The notes beneath the pieces are model-generated. The model did not search any database. It was not told the origin of the DNA and was given only the letters and a program-made list of their open reading frames with translations. A stretch of DNA of 64,000 nucleotides from Acidipropionibacterium timonense (GTDB lineage: Bacteria; Actinomycetota; Actinomycetes; Propionibacteriales; Propionibacteriaceae), in the NCBI RefSeq assembly GCF_900605005.1, contig NZ_LR027558.1, positions 1,274,005-1,338,004 of the forward strand. The letters are read 5' to 3'. This document shows, piece after piece, positions 38,702 to 47,256 of this stretch. Within the stretch, counting starts at the first letter, position 1; every line of letters begins with the position of its first letter. The translations under genes and the position numbers were made by a program.

Positions 38702-39481
38702 TCAGTGGTCCGTCGAGATCGACGAGGCCACGTACTGGGCCGACAGCACCGTGAAGACGTAGGCCTGGAGGAAGCCGACGAACAACTCGAGCGCGAAGAG
38801 GGCGAAGCTGAAGAGCACCGAGACGGCGCCCGTGACGTTGTAGAACGGGTTGCCCGAGTAGGTGAGGAGGAACCCGCCCCCGACGACGAAGATCATGATG
38901 ATGAGGTGCCCGGCGAACATGTTCGCGAAGAGTCGCAGGGACAGCGTCAGCGGCCGGGTGATGAACGTCGAGAGGAACTCGAGCGGGATGATGAGCCACC
39001 ACAGGTACCACGGCACGCCCTTGGGCAGGACGGCCGACAGGAAGTACCGGGGACCCTGGGCCTTGAGACCGGCGATGATGTAGACGAACCACGTGACGAT
39101 GGCCAGTCCGTAGACGTATCCCACGTGCGAGAAGGTCGGGAACATGAAGAGGAAGAGCTCGCCGAACCAGTTGTTGATGAGCACGAAGCTGAAGAGCGCC
39201 AGGAGGTAGGGCATCCACTTGACGAAGTCGTGTCCGATGACGTCGCGCACCAGCGTGTTGCGCACGAAGTTGTACACGTACTCGGCGGCGACCTGGCGCT
39301 TGCCGGGGACGACCTTGAGGGAGTGGCTCATCCACAACCACAGACCGATGACGAGGACCGCGGCGATGACCATCTGCCAGAAGGTCTTGTCCATCCAGGA
39401 GACCCCGAAGGTCCCCGGGAACTGGAAGTCCTTGAGTCCCGGCGCCTCGTACTCGAGGGGTACCACCAGAGCGTGGGTCAC
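38702..39481 (-). CDS. atpB: ATP synthase F0 subunit a
   Basis: A 259-residue integral membrane protein with five or six hydrophobic segments. The essential arginine lies in TRPLTLSLRLFANMFAGH (about 163-180), next to the channel helices. The GTG at 39481 has a strong AGGAGG site and overlaps the stop of the AtpZ-like gene by 4 bp. The longer open frame upstream is a shadow. Confidence 0.95.
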   Translation of the reverse strand: MTHALVVPLEYEAPGLKDFQFPGTFGVSWMDKTFWQMVIAAVLVIGLWLWMSHSLKVVPGKRQVAAEYVYNFVRNTLVRDVIGHDFVKWMPYLLALFSFVLINNWFGELFLFMFPTFSHVGYVYGLAIVTWFVYIIAGLKAQGPRYFLSAVLPKGVPWYLWWLIIPLEFLSTFITRPLTLSLRLFANMFAGHLIIMIFVVGGGFLLTYSGNPFYNVTGAVSVLFSFALFALELFVGFLQAYVFTVLSAQYVASSISTDH

Positions 39482-39783
39482 TTGTCCTCCTGGTTCTTTC
39501 CGGACGCCGGATCGGCCGACCCGTATCTCTTGACGATGAGGTAGACGCTGAGGGCGAGCCCGATGATCATGCCCACCGGCAGCAGCCACGACTGGTGCAA
39601 CCACCGGTCGAGGAGCCAGCCGATGCCACCGTAGAACAGCAGACCGGCCAGCACGTAGCTGAGCACACCCATACCGTCCTCGGACCGAGCCGCCCCAGTG
39701 CGGTCCGGGCCCGGTGACGGTGCTCTGTCGTCGTCCATCTCGGGCCGTAGCCTATCAGCGAGGACCCCTGTCGCGCTCGTCAC
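39478..39783 (-). CDS. AtpZ/AtpI-like small membrane protein
   Basis: A 101-residue protein with a polar N-terminal 37 residues and two membrane helices (about 38-57 and 68-86, GVLSYVLAGLLFYGGIGWLL and LLPVGMIIGLALSVYLIV). This pattern is that of AtpZ, a partner of AtpI implicated in c-ring assembly and cation supply. The GTG at 39783 overlaps the atpI stop; the ATG at 39738 would keep both helices and is an alternative. Both flanking genes overlap it, so it belongs to the operon. Confidence 0.8.
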   Translation of the reverse strand: MTSATGVLADRLRPEMDDDRAPSPGPDRTGAARSEDGMGVLSYVLAGLLFYGGIGWLLDRWLHQSWLLPVGMIIGLALSVYLIVKRYGSADPASGKNQEDK

Positions 39784-40238
39784 CGCACACCCCGCTCGTA
39801 GATGGGGCTGTGCTCACGACGGGCGGTGACGATGACACCGACGGTCCAGGCCAGGGCCGGGACGACGACCCCGAGGCCGACCGATGTGCGATCGAGGCCG
39901 TGGTCTGCCCGGAGCAGGTCGGCGACGATGCCGAGCGCGGTCACCTGGACGAGGAAGAGAGCCATCGCCGGCACGAAGGACTCGATCCGGGCCAGGAGGT
40001 GCACCGACCGTCCCGCGGCCAGGAAGGTCACGGCCACGCCGGCGCCGAGGAGCGCACCCAGCAGGCCGGCCGTCCCCTGCCACACGGTGAGGGCGACGAC
40101 GTCGGCCACCGCTGCGGCACCGGCCCAGACGAGGGCGCGTCGGTAGAGGGTTCGCAGGACGAGTGAGGTCAACGGGGTCGACGCGCTCTCGTCGGGCCGA
40201 CCGTCGTCAGGTCGCGTCACGGCCATCACCATGGTCAT
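39780..40238 (-). CDS. atpI: ATP synthase protein I (AtpI)
   Basis: A 152-residue protein with four hydrophobic segments (about 36-55, 57-78, 90-108, 120-138), typical of AtpI, which helps assemble the c-ring. It is the first gene of the operon, as in mycobacteria (Rv1303). The ATG at 40238 has GGAGGAA about 10 nt upstream; in-frame ATGs follow 2 and 4 codons later. An apparent promoter with a CRP-like site lies just ahead. Confidence 0.85.
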   Translation of the reverse strand: MTMVMAVTRPDDGRPDESASTPLTSLVLRTLYRRALVWAGAAAVADVVALTVWQGTAGLLGALLGAGVAVTFLAAGRSVHLLARIESFVPAMALFLVQVTALGIVADLLRADHGLDRTSVGLGVVVPALAWTVGVIVTARREHSPIYERGVR

Positions 40239-40279
40239 ATGCGCTGGTTCCTCCCCCGGGCTCCGCCTCCGTGCGTGCT

Positions 40280-40295
40280 TGTGAAAAATAGCACA
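40280..40295. promoter_or_regulatory. CRP/GlxR-type site at the atp promoter
   Basis: TGTGA-AAAATA-GCACA matches the TGTGA-N6-TCACA consensus of CRP/GlxR regulators at nine of ten defined positions. It overlaps the putative -10 of the ATP synthase promoter, so binding there would more likely repress than activate. Two further sites with the same core occur before kgd and whiB1. Confidence 0.6.
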
Positions 40296-40315
40296 AAGGA
40301 CGGCGGGGTCGCCAA
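40288..40315 (-). promoter_or_regulatory. Putative promoter of the ATP synthase operon
   Basis: On the minus strand TTGGCG and TGCTAT are separated by 16 nt, beginning 5 nt after the wecA stop. The region is unusually A/T-rich for this window. It would give a leader of about 45 nt before atpI. Confidence 0.55.
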
Positions 40316-40319
40316 TCGG

Positions 40320-41438
40320 TCACAGCTGTCTGCGTGCCGCCCGGCGTGCCGGCACCCTCGAGTTGGCCACCGTGAGGACGATGCACAGGACGACGGCGCC
40401 GGCCACCGCACCGATGACCCACCACCGTTGGACCAACCCGATGCCGACCGTCCCGAAGGAGAGCACGGCCGTCCACAGGTACATGAGCAGGACGGCCCGC
40501 ACGTGGGAGTGACCGCGCTGGAGCAGCCTGTGGTGGAGGTGCTGCTTGTCGGCGACGAAGAACCACGTGCCGTGCCAGGTGCGTCGGACGTAGCCCATGA
40601 CGAGGTCGAGCAGGGGGATGGCCATGACCATGAGCGGCATGACGATCGGCAGGTACGCCGGGACGAGGCCACCGTTGCGTGCCGTGAGGACCGTCGAGTC
40701 GATCTGTCCGGTGAGCGAGATGGTCGACGTGGCCAGGAGGAAGCCCAGTAGCAGGGCACCCGAGTCGCCCATGAACATCCTTGCCGGGTGCCAGTTGTGC
40801 GGCAGGAAACCCAGACAGGCGCCGGCGGTGACCGCCGTGATGAGGCTGGCGGTCGTCGCCACGACGAGATCCTGCTCGTGGGCGAGCAGGTAGGTGTACG
40901 AGAAGAAGGCCAGGGCGCCGACGGCGACCACCCCGGCGGCCAGGCCGTCGAGTCCGTCGACGAAGTTCACCGCATTGGCGCACAGGACGATGAAGAAGAC
41001 GGTGACGAGGATCGACGTCGCTGTTCCCAGGGCGATGATGGAGTTCGGCAGGGGGATCCAGAACATCCGCACTCCCCCGGTGACGGCGATGCCGGCAGCG
41101 AGCACCTGACCGGCGGCCTTGGCCAGGGCGGGCAGGTCGAGGAGGTCGTCGATGACGCCGACGGCACAGATGACGGCCCCGGCCAGGCAGATCGTCAGGG
41201 CGTCGTCGCTGACGACGGGGTGGCGTCCCAGGAAGGGCAGGTTGCGGGCCAGCAGGCAGGCCAGGAGCAGCCCGCCGAGCATCGCCGGACCTCCGAAGTA
41301 CGGGATGGGGACGGTGTGGACGTCCCTGGCGCGCACCTTGGCCACGGCCCCCCAGCGCAGCGCGAGTTGACGACATCCCCCCGCCAGGAGGTATGTCGTC
41401 AGACCCGCGGTCATCATGACCAGGAGGTATTCGCGCAT
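40320..41438 (-). CDS. wecA: Decaprenyl-phosphate GlcNAc-1-phosphate transferase (WecA/Rfe)
   Basis: A 372-residue polytopic protein (about ten to eleven helices) of the MraY/WecA family, which starts wall-polymer or arabinogalactan linker synthesis on the lipid carrier. Cytoplasmic motifs are visible: DDLLDLP near 96, the catalytic NFVDGLDGLAAG near 157, FMGDSGALLLGF near 222 and the sugar-binding HLHHRLL near 302. HIHH-type motif and neighbourhood (sua5 upstream, atpI downstream) match mycobacterial Rv1302. The ATG overlaps the sua5 stop as ATGA. Confidence 0.92.
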   Translation of the reverse strand: MREYLLVMMTAGLTTYLLAGGCRQLALRWGAVAKVRARDVHTVPIPYFGGPAMLGGLLLACLLARNLPFLGRHPVVSDDALTICLAGAVICAVGVIDDLLDLPALAKAAGQVLAAGIAVTGGVRMFWIPLPNSIIALGTATSILVTVFFIVLCANAVNFVDGLDGLAAGVVAVGALAFFSYTYLLAHEQDLVVATTASLITAVTAGACLGFLPHNWHPARMFMGDSGALLLGFLLATSTISLTGQIDSTVLTARNGGLVPAYLPIVMPLMVMAIPLLDLVMGYVRRTWHGTWFFVADKQHLHHRLLQRGHSHVRAVLLMYLWTAVLSFGTVGIGLVQRWWVIGAVAGAVVLCIVLTVANSRVPARRAARRQL

Positions 41439-42208
41439 CAGGAGGTCGGGTCGGTTCCGTTCTCGACGGGCTCGGGGTCCGCCGGCTGCGGGTCGGCAGG
41501 TTCCGGCTCGGGCTCGGGATCGGGCTCGGGCAGCCCCACCACCGCCGGTGCGATGCGGTGGATCTCATCGAGGCTCAACGCCCCTTGTCGCAGCACCTTC
41601 CCGTCGCTCGTCGAGGCGAAGTCGATGATCGTCGAGGGCTCGCCGATCCGGCTCTGGCCGCCGTCGAGGTAGACGGCCACCTCGACTCCCAGCTGCTCGG
41701 TGGCCTCGGCCACCGTGAGCGCCGGGGGACGGCCGGACTTGTTGGCGCTGCTCACCGCGAGCGGACCGGTGAGACGCAGCAGCTCGCGGGTGGCGTCCTG
41801 GTCGGGAACCCGCACGGCGATGGTGCCGTGGGTCTCCCCCAGGTCCATCGTCAGCGACTCCTGGGCACGTAGGACGAGGGTGAGGCCGCCGGGCCAGAAC
41901 TCCTCGGCGAGGTCGTGGGCCGCCTGTGGGACCGCGTCACACAGGGCCGGCAGCACGGCGGCGTCACCGACGAGCACTGGCGGGGGCATGTCACGCCCGC
42001 GCTCCTTCGTGTTGAGGAGCCTCTGCACTGCCAGCGGGTCGAGCGCATCGGCGCCGATGCCGTACACGGTGTCGGTCGGCAGGACGATGCACTCCCCCTC
42101 GCCGACGGCCTCGGCTGCACGCTCGAGGGCCACGGTTCGGGTGGTGGGGTCGGTGACGTCGAGGACGACCGGGGTCGTGGCCTCGTCGACGGTCTGGTCG
42201 GGGTCCAT
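41438..42208 (-). CDS. Threonylcarbamoyl-AMP synthase (TsaC/Sua5/YrdC)
   Basis: A 256-residue enzyme making threonylcarbamoyl-AMP for the t6A37 modification of ANN-decoding tRNAs. The YrdC fold is seen from CIVLPTDTVYGIGADA (about 40-56) with KERGRDMPPPVLV near 70, WPGGLTLVL near 106 and SSANKSGRP near 152. A Pro/Glu repeat tail (EPDPEPEPEPADPQPADPEP) follows the domain and replaces the longer Sua5 C-terminal domain. The ATG at 42208 has AAGGA 10 nt upstream; the ATG at 42217 is the alternative. Confidence 0.92.
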   Translation of the reverse strand: MDPDQTVDEATTPVVLDVTDPTTRTVALERAAEAVGEGECIVLPTDTVYGIGADALDPLAVQRLLNTKERGRDMPPPVLVGDAAVLPALCDAVPQAAHDLAEEFWPGGLTLVLRAQESLTMDLGETHGTIAVRVPDQDATRELLRLTGPLAVSSANKSGRPPALTVAEATEQLGVEVAVYLDGGQSRIGEPSTIIDFASTSDGKVLRQGALSLDEIHRIAPAVVGLPEPDPEPEPEPADPQPADPEPVENGTDPTS

Positions 42209-42315
42209 GGTTCCCATCCTTGCATCCTTGGGCCGACCACGCCTGATCGACCATCTCGCGGCTCCCGGCGGGAGCCCGATCCCCAGGACCGGGGCAGCCC
42301 GAGCCGGACCGCGGT

Positions 42316-43161
42316 TCAGCGCTCGGGAGACCGAGCCGTGACGTACCGCGGTCGCCCGGTGAGATCGTCGTGGTCGACGACGTCGACCCAGCCCGCACCG
42401 CCGAGCAGCTCGTCGATCGCCGCCCGATGTCCCTCGTCGTGCTCGAGGACGAGCAGACCACCGGGGCGCAGCAGATCGGCCGCATGGTCGACGAGGGGTC
42501 GGATGAGCTCGAGCCCGTCCTCGCCACCGAAGAGGGCCACCGCCGGCTCGTGCGCCAGGACGTCCTGCGGCATGCGGGCCGCCGCACCGGTCGGCAGGTA
42601 GGGCGGATTGCTCACGACGACGTCGACGCCGACCAGCTGCGGCTCGACGAGGGCGTCCCCGGCGATGACCTCGACGCCGGTTCCGGCGAGGTTGCGCCGG
42701 GCCCATTCCAGGGCTCGCGGGTCCAGTTCGACGGCGACGACACGGCTGGCGGGCACCTCGGTGGCCACCGCCAGGGCGATGGCACCGGACCCGGTGCACA
42801 GGTCGACGACGAGCGGGCTGTCGCCCTGCCGAGCTCGCCGTGCCGCTTCCTCGATGGCCGCCCCGGCGACGAGCTCGGTCTCCATCCTCGGTACGAGGAC
42901 GCCCGGGCCGACCGCCAGCCGAAGACCCCGGAACCAGGCCTCGCCGACGAGGTACTGGGCCGGTTCCCCGCCAGCCCGACGATCGAGCAACTCGTGGTAG
43001 TGGTCGATCTGCGCGTCGGTGGGCTCGGGGGCCAGCAGCAGGCGGTTCGGGGAGACGCCGAGCACATGGCACAGCAGGAGACGGGCGTCGGCGGCCGGGC
43101 TCGAGACCCCGCAGGTCGACAGGCGGCGCACCCCGCGGGCCAGGGTCGAGGAGGTCGTCAC
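42316..43161 (-). CDS. prmC: Release factor glutamine methyltransferase PrmC
   Basis: A 281-residue SAM-dependent enzyme that methylates the GGQ glutamine of release factors. The N-terminal helical domain runs to about 85 ([11 protein letters not shown]). The SAM loop is [14 protein letters not shown] near 118 and the substrate motif VVSNPPYLP near 183. The GTG start overlaps the prfA stop as GTGA, so the enzyme is coupled to its substrate, release factor 1. Confidence 0.95.
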   Translation of the reverse strand: MTTSSTLARGVRRLSTCGVSSPAADARLLLCHVLGVSPNRLLLAPEPTDAQIDHYHELLDRRAGGEPAQYLVGEAWFRGLRLAVGPGVLVPRMETELVAGAAIEEAARRARQGDSPLVVDLCTGSGAIALAVATEVPASRVVAVELDPRALEWARRNLAGTGVEVIAGDALVEPQLVGVDVVVSNPPYLPTGAAARMPQDVLAHEPAVALFGGEDGLELIRPLVDHAADLLRPGGLLVLEHDEGHRAAIDELLGGAGWVDVVDHDDLTGRPRYVTARSPER

Positions 43162-44279
43162 GAAGCGGCCCCGTCCGACATCGGGGTCCCGGGGACGCCG
43201 GCCATCCGTTGGGCCAGGTCGGCCCGGTGGAGGGCCTCGAAGAGCTCCTCGAGGTGACCGTCGAGGACGGCGTCGAGCCGGCGGGTCTTGAACCCGATCC
43301 GGTGATCGGTGAGGCGGTTCTCGGGGAAGTTGTAGGTGCGGATGCGCGCCGACCGGTCGACCGTGCGCACCTGTTCGCGACGCAGCTGTCCGGCCTCGTC
43401 GGCCGCCTGCTCCGCGGCGAGCGCTGCCAGACGTGCGCGGAGCATGCGCATCGCCTGCTCCTTGTTCTGCAGCTGGCTGCGTTCGTTCTGGCAGCTCACG
43501 ACGATCCCCGTCGGCAGGTGGGTGAGCCGGACCGCCGAATCGGTCGTGTTGACCCCCTGGCCGCCGGGACCCGACGACCGGAAGACGTCGACCCGCACGT
43601 CGGCCGGGTCGAGCTCGACCTGGGCCTCGTCGACGTCGGGCGCGACGAGCACCCCGACCGCCGAGGTGTGGACCCTCCCCTGGGACTCGGTGATCGGCAC
43701 CCGCTGCACCCGGTGCACCCCGCCCTCGAACCGCAGGGTGCCGTAGACGGGCCGGTCCGCGGTGCCGGTGACGGCCAGGACGATGCTGCGGTAGCCGCCG
43801 AGGTCGGTCGGTTGCGCGTCGAGGATGCGCACCGTCCACCCCACCGACTCGGCGTACCGCTCGTACATGCGCACCAGGTCGTGGGCGAAGAGCGCCGACT
43901 CCTCTCCCCCCTCCCCCGAGAGGATCTCGACGATGGCGTCCTCTCCGTCGAGCGGGTCCGAGGGCGCCAGGAGCTCGGTGAGGGCTGCCCGCGCCCGCTC
44001 CAACTCGCCGGCGGTCCGCTCCGCCTCGGCCGCGAAGTCGGCGTCGAGCGTGGCCAGGTCCCGGGCGGCCGACAGGTCCTCGGCCAAGGCGTGGCAGCGA
44101 TCGGCCACCGACAGGACGTGGCTGAGACGGGCGTGCTCCCGGGAGGTCCGACGCAGGGCCGCGGGATCGGCGAGGAGGTCGGGTCGGCCGAGCGCGGTCG
44201 ACAGCTCCTCGTGCCGACGACGCAGGTCGGCAACGGTGGAATCGTCCTCGGGGTCGTGCACCCGATACCTCTCTTCCAC
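43158..44279 (-). CDS. prfA: Peptide chain release factor 1
   Basis: A 373-residue class I release factor. The stop-codon-reading PxT motif appears as PIT in [12 protein letters not shown] near 195, and the catalytic GGQ in [10 protein letters not shown] near 240. The start is uncertain: the GTG at 44279 has GAGGA at 7 nt, while a GTG at 44261 has GAGAGG at 6 nt and would match the usual family N-terminus slightly better. It follows rpmE after a strong terminator, so it needs its own promoter, which I could not place in the 150-bp gap. Confidence 0.95.
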   Translation of the reverse strand: MEERYRVHDPEDDSTVADLRRRHEELSTALGRPDLLADPAALRRTSREHARLSHVLSVADRCHALAEDLSAARDLATLDADFAAEAERTAGELERARAALTELLAPSDPLDGEDAIVEILSGEGGEESALFAHDLVRMYERYAESVGWTVRILDAQPTDLGGYRSIVLAVTGTADRPVYGTLRFEGGVHRVQRVPITESQGRVHTSAVGVLVAPDVDEAQVELDPADVRVDVFRSSGPGGQGVNTTDSAVRLTHLPTGIVVSCQNERSQLQNKEQAMRMLRARLAALAAEQAADEAGQLRREQVRTVDRSARIRTYNFPENRLTDHRIGFKTRRLDAVLDGHLEELFEALHRADLAQRMAGVPGTPMSDGAAS

Positions 44280-44340
44280 GGACTCATCCTCGCGACGGGC
44301 CGGGACCGGCGTCGGTCCCCCGGTGCCCGTCCGGCAACGG

Positions 44341-44376
44341 CGACGACGCCGGGACCCACAGGTCCCGGCGTCGTCG
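44341..44376 (-). terminator. Terminator after rpmE
   Basis: A perfect 16-bp stem (CGACGACGCCGGGACC and its complement) with a CACA loop, 54 bp beyond the rpmE stop. It is among the strongest hairpins in the window. Confidence 0.88.
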
Positions 44377-44429
44377 AGGTCAGGGAAGCAGGGCCGACTC
44401 GCGTCGGCACCCTGCTCGCAGCAGATCCG

Positions 44430-44651
44430 TCACTTCGCGGCAGCAGCCTTCTTGCCGTAGCGACGCTCGAACCGGGCGACGCGGCCGCCGGTGTCGAGGA
44501 TCTTCTGCTTGCCGGTGTAGAAGGGGTGGCAGGCCGAGCACACGTCGGCGCTCATCGTGCCGCCGGGGGCCGTGCTGCGGGTCGTGAACGTGTTGCCACA
44601 GGTGCACACGACCGTGGTCTCGTGGTACTCAGGGTGGACGCCCTGCTTCAT
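44430..44651 (-). CDS. rpmE: 50S ribosomal protein bL31 (zinc-binding type)
   Basis: Seventy-three residues. The zinc-type L31 cysteines are present as CTCGN (residues 16-20) and [13 protein letters not shown] (about 38-50). The ATG at 44651 follows AAGGAG. The C-terminus [10 protein letters not shown] is the usual basic tail. A zinc-free paralogue, if present, is elsewhere. Position between rho and prfA is conserved in actinobacteria. Confidence 0.96.
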   Translation of the reverse strand: MKQGVHPEYHETTVVCTCGNTFTTRSTAPGGTMSADVCSACHPFYTGKQKILDTGGRVARFERRYGKKAAAAK

Positions 44652-44758
44652 GGTGTTCTCCTTGTGTCGAAGGTCGCCGGGTCGCCCGGGCATGGGGTGC
44701 AGGATCCGTCAGCGACGGCCTGCGTGGGCGTGAACCGGCAGCGCTGGCCAATTGTGCC

Positions 44759-44796
44759 GCATCCGGGGCCGTGACACAAACGCCGACCCCGGATGC
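44759..44796 (-). terminator. Hairpin after rho
   Basis: GCATCCGGGG and CCCCGGATGC form a 10-bp stem around an 18-nt loop, just past the rho stop. It could terminate the rho message before rpmE. Confidence 0.6.
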
Positions 44797-44811
44797 CGAC
44801 AGGCCGAGGGC

Positions 44812-46860
44812 TCACTCGCTGGCCGGTGAGGTCTTCGAGATGGTGTAGAGGAACTCGACGTTGGTCTGGGTCTTGCGCAGCTTCGACAGGACCATCTCGA
44901 GGGCCTGGGAGTCGTCGAGGCCCGAGAGCACACGACGCAGCTTCCACATGATGGCCGTCTCCTCGCGCGAGAGCAGCAGCTCCTCGCGTCGGGTGCTCGA
45001 CGCGTCGACGTCGATGGCCGGGAAGAGCCGCTTGTTGGCGAACTCACGGCGCAGGCGCAACTCCATGTTGCCGGTGCCCTTGAACTCCTCGAAGATGACC
45101 TCGTCCATCTTGGAACCGGTCTCGACCAGCGCCGTGGCGAGAATCGTCAGCGACCCACCGTTCTCGATGTTGCGGGCCGCCCCGAAGAACTTTTTCGGTG
45201 GGTACAGGGCCGCCGAGTCGACACCGCCGGACAGGATCCGACCGGACGCCGGTGCGGCGAGGTTGTAGGCACGACCCAGGCGGGTGATGCCGTCGAGGAG
45301 GATGACGACGTCCTTGCCCAGTTCGACGAGTCTCTTGGCCCGCTCGATGGCCAGTTCCGCGACCTGGGTGTGGTCGTCGGCCGGACGGTCGAAGGTCGAG
45401 GCGATGACCTCGCCGGAGACCGTGCGCTGGAAATCGGTGACCTCCTCGGGTCGCTCGTCGACGAGGACGACCATGAGGTGGACCTCGGGGTTGTTCGTCG
45501 TGATCGAGTTGGCGATCGACTGCATGATCATCGTCTTGCCGGCCTTGGGCGGCGAGACGATGAGTCCACGCTGGCCCTTGCCGATGGGGCTCACCAGATC
45601 GATGATGCGGCCGGTCATGTTCTTGGGATCGGTCTCCAGGCGCAGCCGCTCCTGGGGGTAGAGCGGGGTGAGCTTGGAGAAATCCGGGCGCTGCTTCATG
45701 AGTTCCGGATCGGCCCCGTTGACGGTCTCCACCCGCGCCAGGGGGGCGAACTTCTCGCGTCGCTCCCCCTCGCGGTGGGCCCTCATCTGGCCGACGATGA
45801 CGTCGCCCTTGCGCAATCCGTACTTGCGGACCGTCGACATCGACACGTAGGCGTCGTTGGCGCCGGGCAGGTACCCCGAGGTACGGACGAAGGCGTACTG
45901 GTCGCGGATGTCGAGGATGCCCGAGCAGGGCACGAGGACGTCGTCCTCACGCACGTTGGGCTCGGTGTCGGACCCGAACCGGTCGTTGCCGCGCTTGTTG
46001 CGTCGACCCTGGCGGTCACGCTGACGGCGTCGACGCGAGCGACGTCCGCCGAACTCGTCGTCCTCGCGGCGCGACAGATCGAGGTCCTCCTCACGCTGCT
46101 CCTCGCCGTGGCGGGCCGACGACTCGGTGTCGACCCGCTCCCCCCGGGCCCGCGCATCGTGGGCGCGGCCGGCCAGGGCGTCGAGTCGGGCGCCGACCTC
46201 GTCGCTCACGTCGGAGACCTCCTCGGTCCCGGCGGGACGACGTCGATCGGGGTCCTGGGTCGTCGGGCGTGCCCCACGCTGCCGGCGGGAGCGGCCGTCG
46301 CGGCGATCCCGCGCGGCCTGTCCGGAGTCGGTCGAATCGGAGTCGGAGGCCCGAGCGGCGTCGGCACGGGTGTTCTGGCCGCGGGACGCCCCGGCCTCAT
46401 GGGCAGGGGCCGCCGCCTCGAGGAGGGCGGCCACCGACTGCTCGGTGTCCTCCCGTTGGCTGCGGGGAGCCCGCCGCCGCTCCACCGTGGAGCGGTCGAC
46501 GTCGGGCCGGTCACTGCTGGGGCCGTCCGTGGTCGGCCGACCGGAGGCCGGACGCTCGGATCGGGCGGCGCGACGGCGCCCGCGGGTCGCGCCTTCGGGT
46601 GTCGCCGGCTCGGACGTCGGTCCCTCCGCGGGTGACGCCACGGCGGGCGCGGCCACCTCGCGCGCCGGCCGGGTCGAGCGGGCTGCAGGTCGGGTGGAGT
46701 CCTCGGGCCATCCTCCGGCGCGAATGGCGCCGACGAGGTCGGCCTTGCGCATCTGACGGGCACCCTTGATGCCCATCTGGACGCCGATGGAACGGAGCTC
46801 GGGCAGGAGCTTGGCCGACAGATCGGTCGACGATCCGCCGGGCAGGGGGGTCTGAGTCAC
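44812..46860 (-). CDS. rho: Transcription termination factor Rho
   Basis: A 682-residue hexameric RNA helicase. The Rho N-terminal domain (about 10-55, LLPELRSIGVQMGIKGARQMRKADL) is followed by a long Arg/Asp/Glu/Ser-rich insertion (about 60-300) typical of high-GC actinobacteria. The OSB fold (GILDIRDQYAFVRTSGYLPG) and the ATPase core with Walker A SPPKAGKTMIMQ near 437 and the RNA-contacting loop SGGVDSAAL near 540 follow. The GTG at 46860 has GAAGG upstream and starts directly before the conserved domain; the longer open frame runs into the leader. A strong promoter 220 bp ahead gives a long leader. Confidence 0.95.
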   Translation of the reverse strand: MTQTPLPGGSSTDLSAKLLPELRSIGVQMGIKGARQMRKADLVGAIRAGGWPEDSTRPAARSTRPAREVAAPAVASPAEGPTSEPATPEGATRGRRRAARSERPASGRPTTDGPSSDRPDVDRSTVERRRAPRSQREDTEQSVAALLEAAAPAHEAGASRGQNTRADAARASDSDSTDSGQAARDRRDGRSRRQRGARPTTQDPDRRRPAGTEEVSDVSDEVGARLDALAGRAHDARARGERVDTESSARHGEEQREEDLDLSRREDDEFGGRRSRRRRQRDRQGRRNKRGNDRFGSDTEPNVREDDVLVPCSGILDIRDQYAFVRTSGYLPGANDAYVSMSTVRKYGLRKGDVIVGQMRAHREGERREKFAPLARVETVNGADPELMKQRPDFSKLTPLYPQERLRLETDPKNMTGRIIDLVSPIGKGQRGLIVSPPKAGKTMIMQSIANSITTNNPEVHLMVVLVDERPEEVTDFQRTVSGEVIASTFDRPADDHTQVAELAIERAKRLVELGKDVVILLDGITRLGRAYNLAAPASGRILSGGVDSAALYPPKKFFGAARNIENGGSLTILATALVETGSKMDEVIFEEFKGTGNMELRLRREFANKRLFPAIDVDASSTRREELLLSREETAIMWKLRRVLSGLDDSQALEMVLSKLRKTQTNVEFLYTISKTSPASE

Positions 46861-47081
46861 GTGTGTCCCTTCGAACTGCCTCGCCGTGACCACCGTGGGC
46901 CCGGGAGGCGGGAGTGGGTGGGACCGCGCCGGTCGTCCCGACCGGCCGTCGTCCCGAGGGGCCATCACCATCCGGCACGCGGTGTCGGCTCGTCCGGGCG
47001 CAACCCGTCGGCGCTGGAACGCAGGCCGCGACGGCACGGGAAGGAGGGTGATGGGGACGCGACAACTGCGCGTCAGGAGAC

Positions 47082-47087
47082 ACTATA
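47082..47087 (-). promoter_or_regulatory. rho: Strong -10 (TATAGT) of rho
   Basis: TATAGT on the minus strand is the best -10 match in the region and starts a leader of about 215 nt. The -35 region is not canonical. Confidence 0.55.
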
Positions 47088-47170
47088 GCGCGCCGGCGGC
47101 CGGACCCCACAGCCACACCCGTCGACGAGCCGCGGCCTGGCGCGGGGCCCGGTCCCCCGTGGACCCGGCA

Positions 47171-47226
47171 GAGTCGACCCGGCAGAGTCGACGCGCCAGA
47201 ATCGACCCGGCGGGGTCAACGCGGCA
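47171..47226. repeat. 14-bp tandem repeat between thrB and rho
   Basis: Four units follow the pattern GRGTCGACSCGSCA (47171-47184, 47185-47198, 47199-47212, 47213-47226), with a diverged fifth copy in front at about 47157. Units differ by 1-4 bases. Confidence 0.7.
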
Positions 47227-47256
47227 CGGTCACCACGACGCCGTCCGTCGAGACGG

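Larger units (their letters stand above)
46861..47256 (-). other. Gene-free leader region between thrB and rho
   Basis: This 396-bp stretch holds no convincing gene. From thrB toward rho it contains a 14-bp repeat array (about 47157-47226), a strong -10 (47082-47087) and about 215 nt of rho leader without a conserved riboswitch that I can recognise. Long rho leaders in related bacteria are sites of feedback control by Rho itself, which is an inference here. Confidence 0.6.

Noticed and set aside
44694-44811. Zinc-regulated (Zur) operator ahead of rpmE
   Set aside because: No convincing Zur palindrome is visible, and the L31 here is the zinc-binding form, which usually is not Zur-repressed.
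46861-47081. Riboswitch in the rho leader
   Set aside because: I could not recognise any conserved riboswitch core; only a plain leader is supported.
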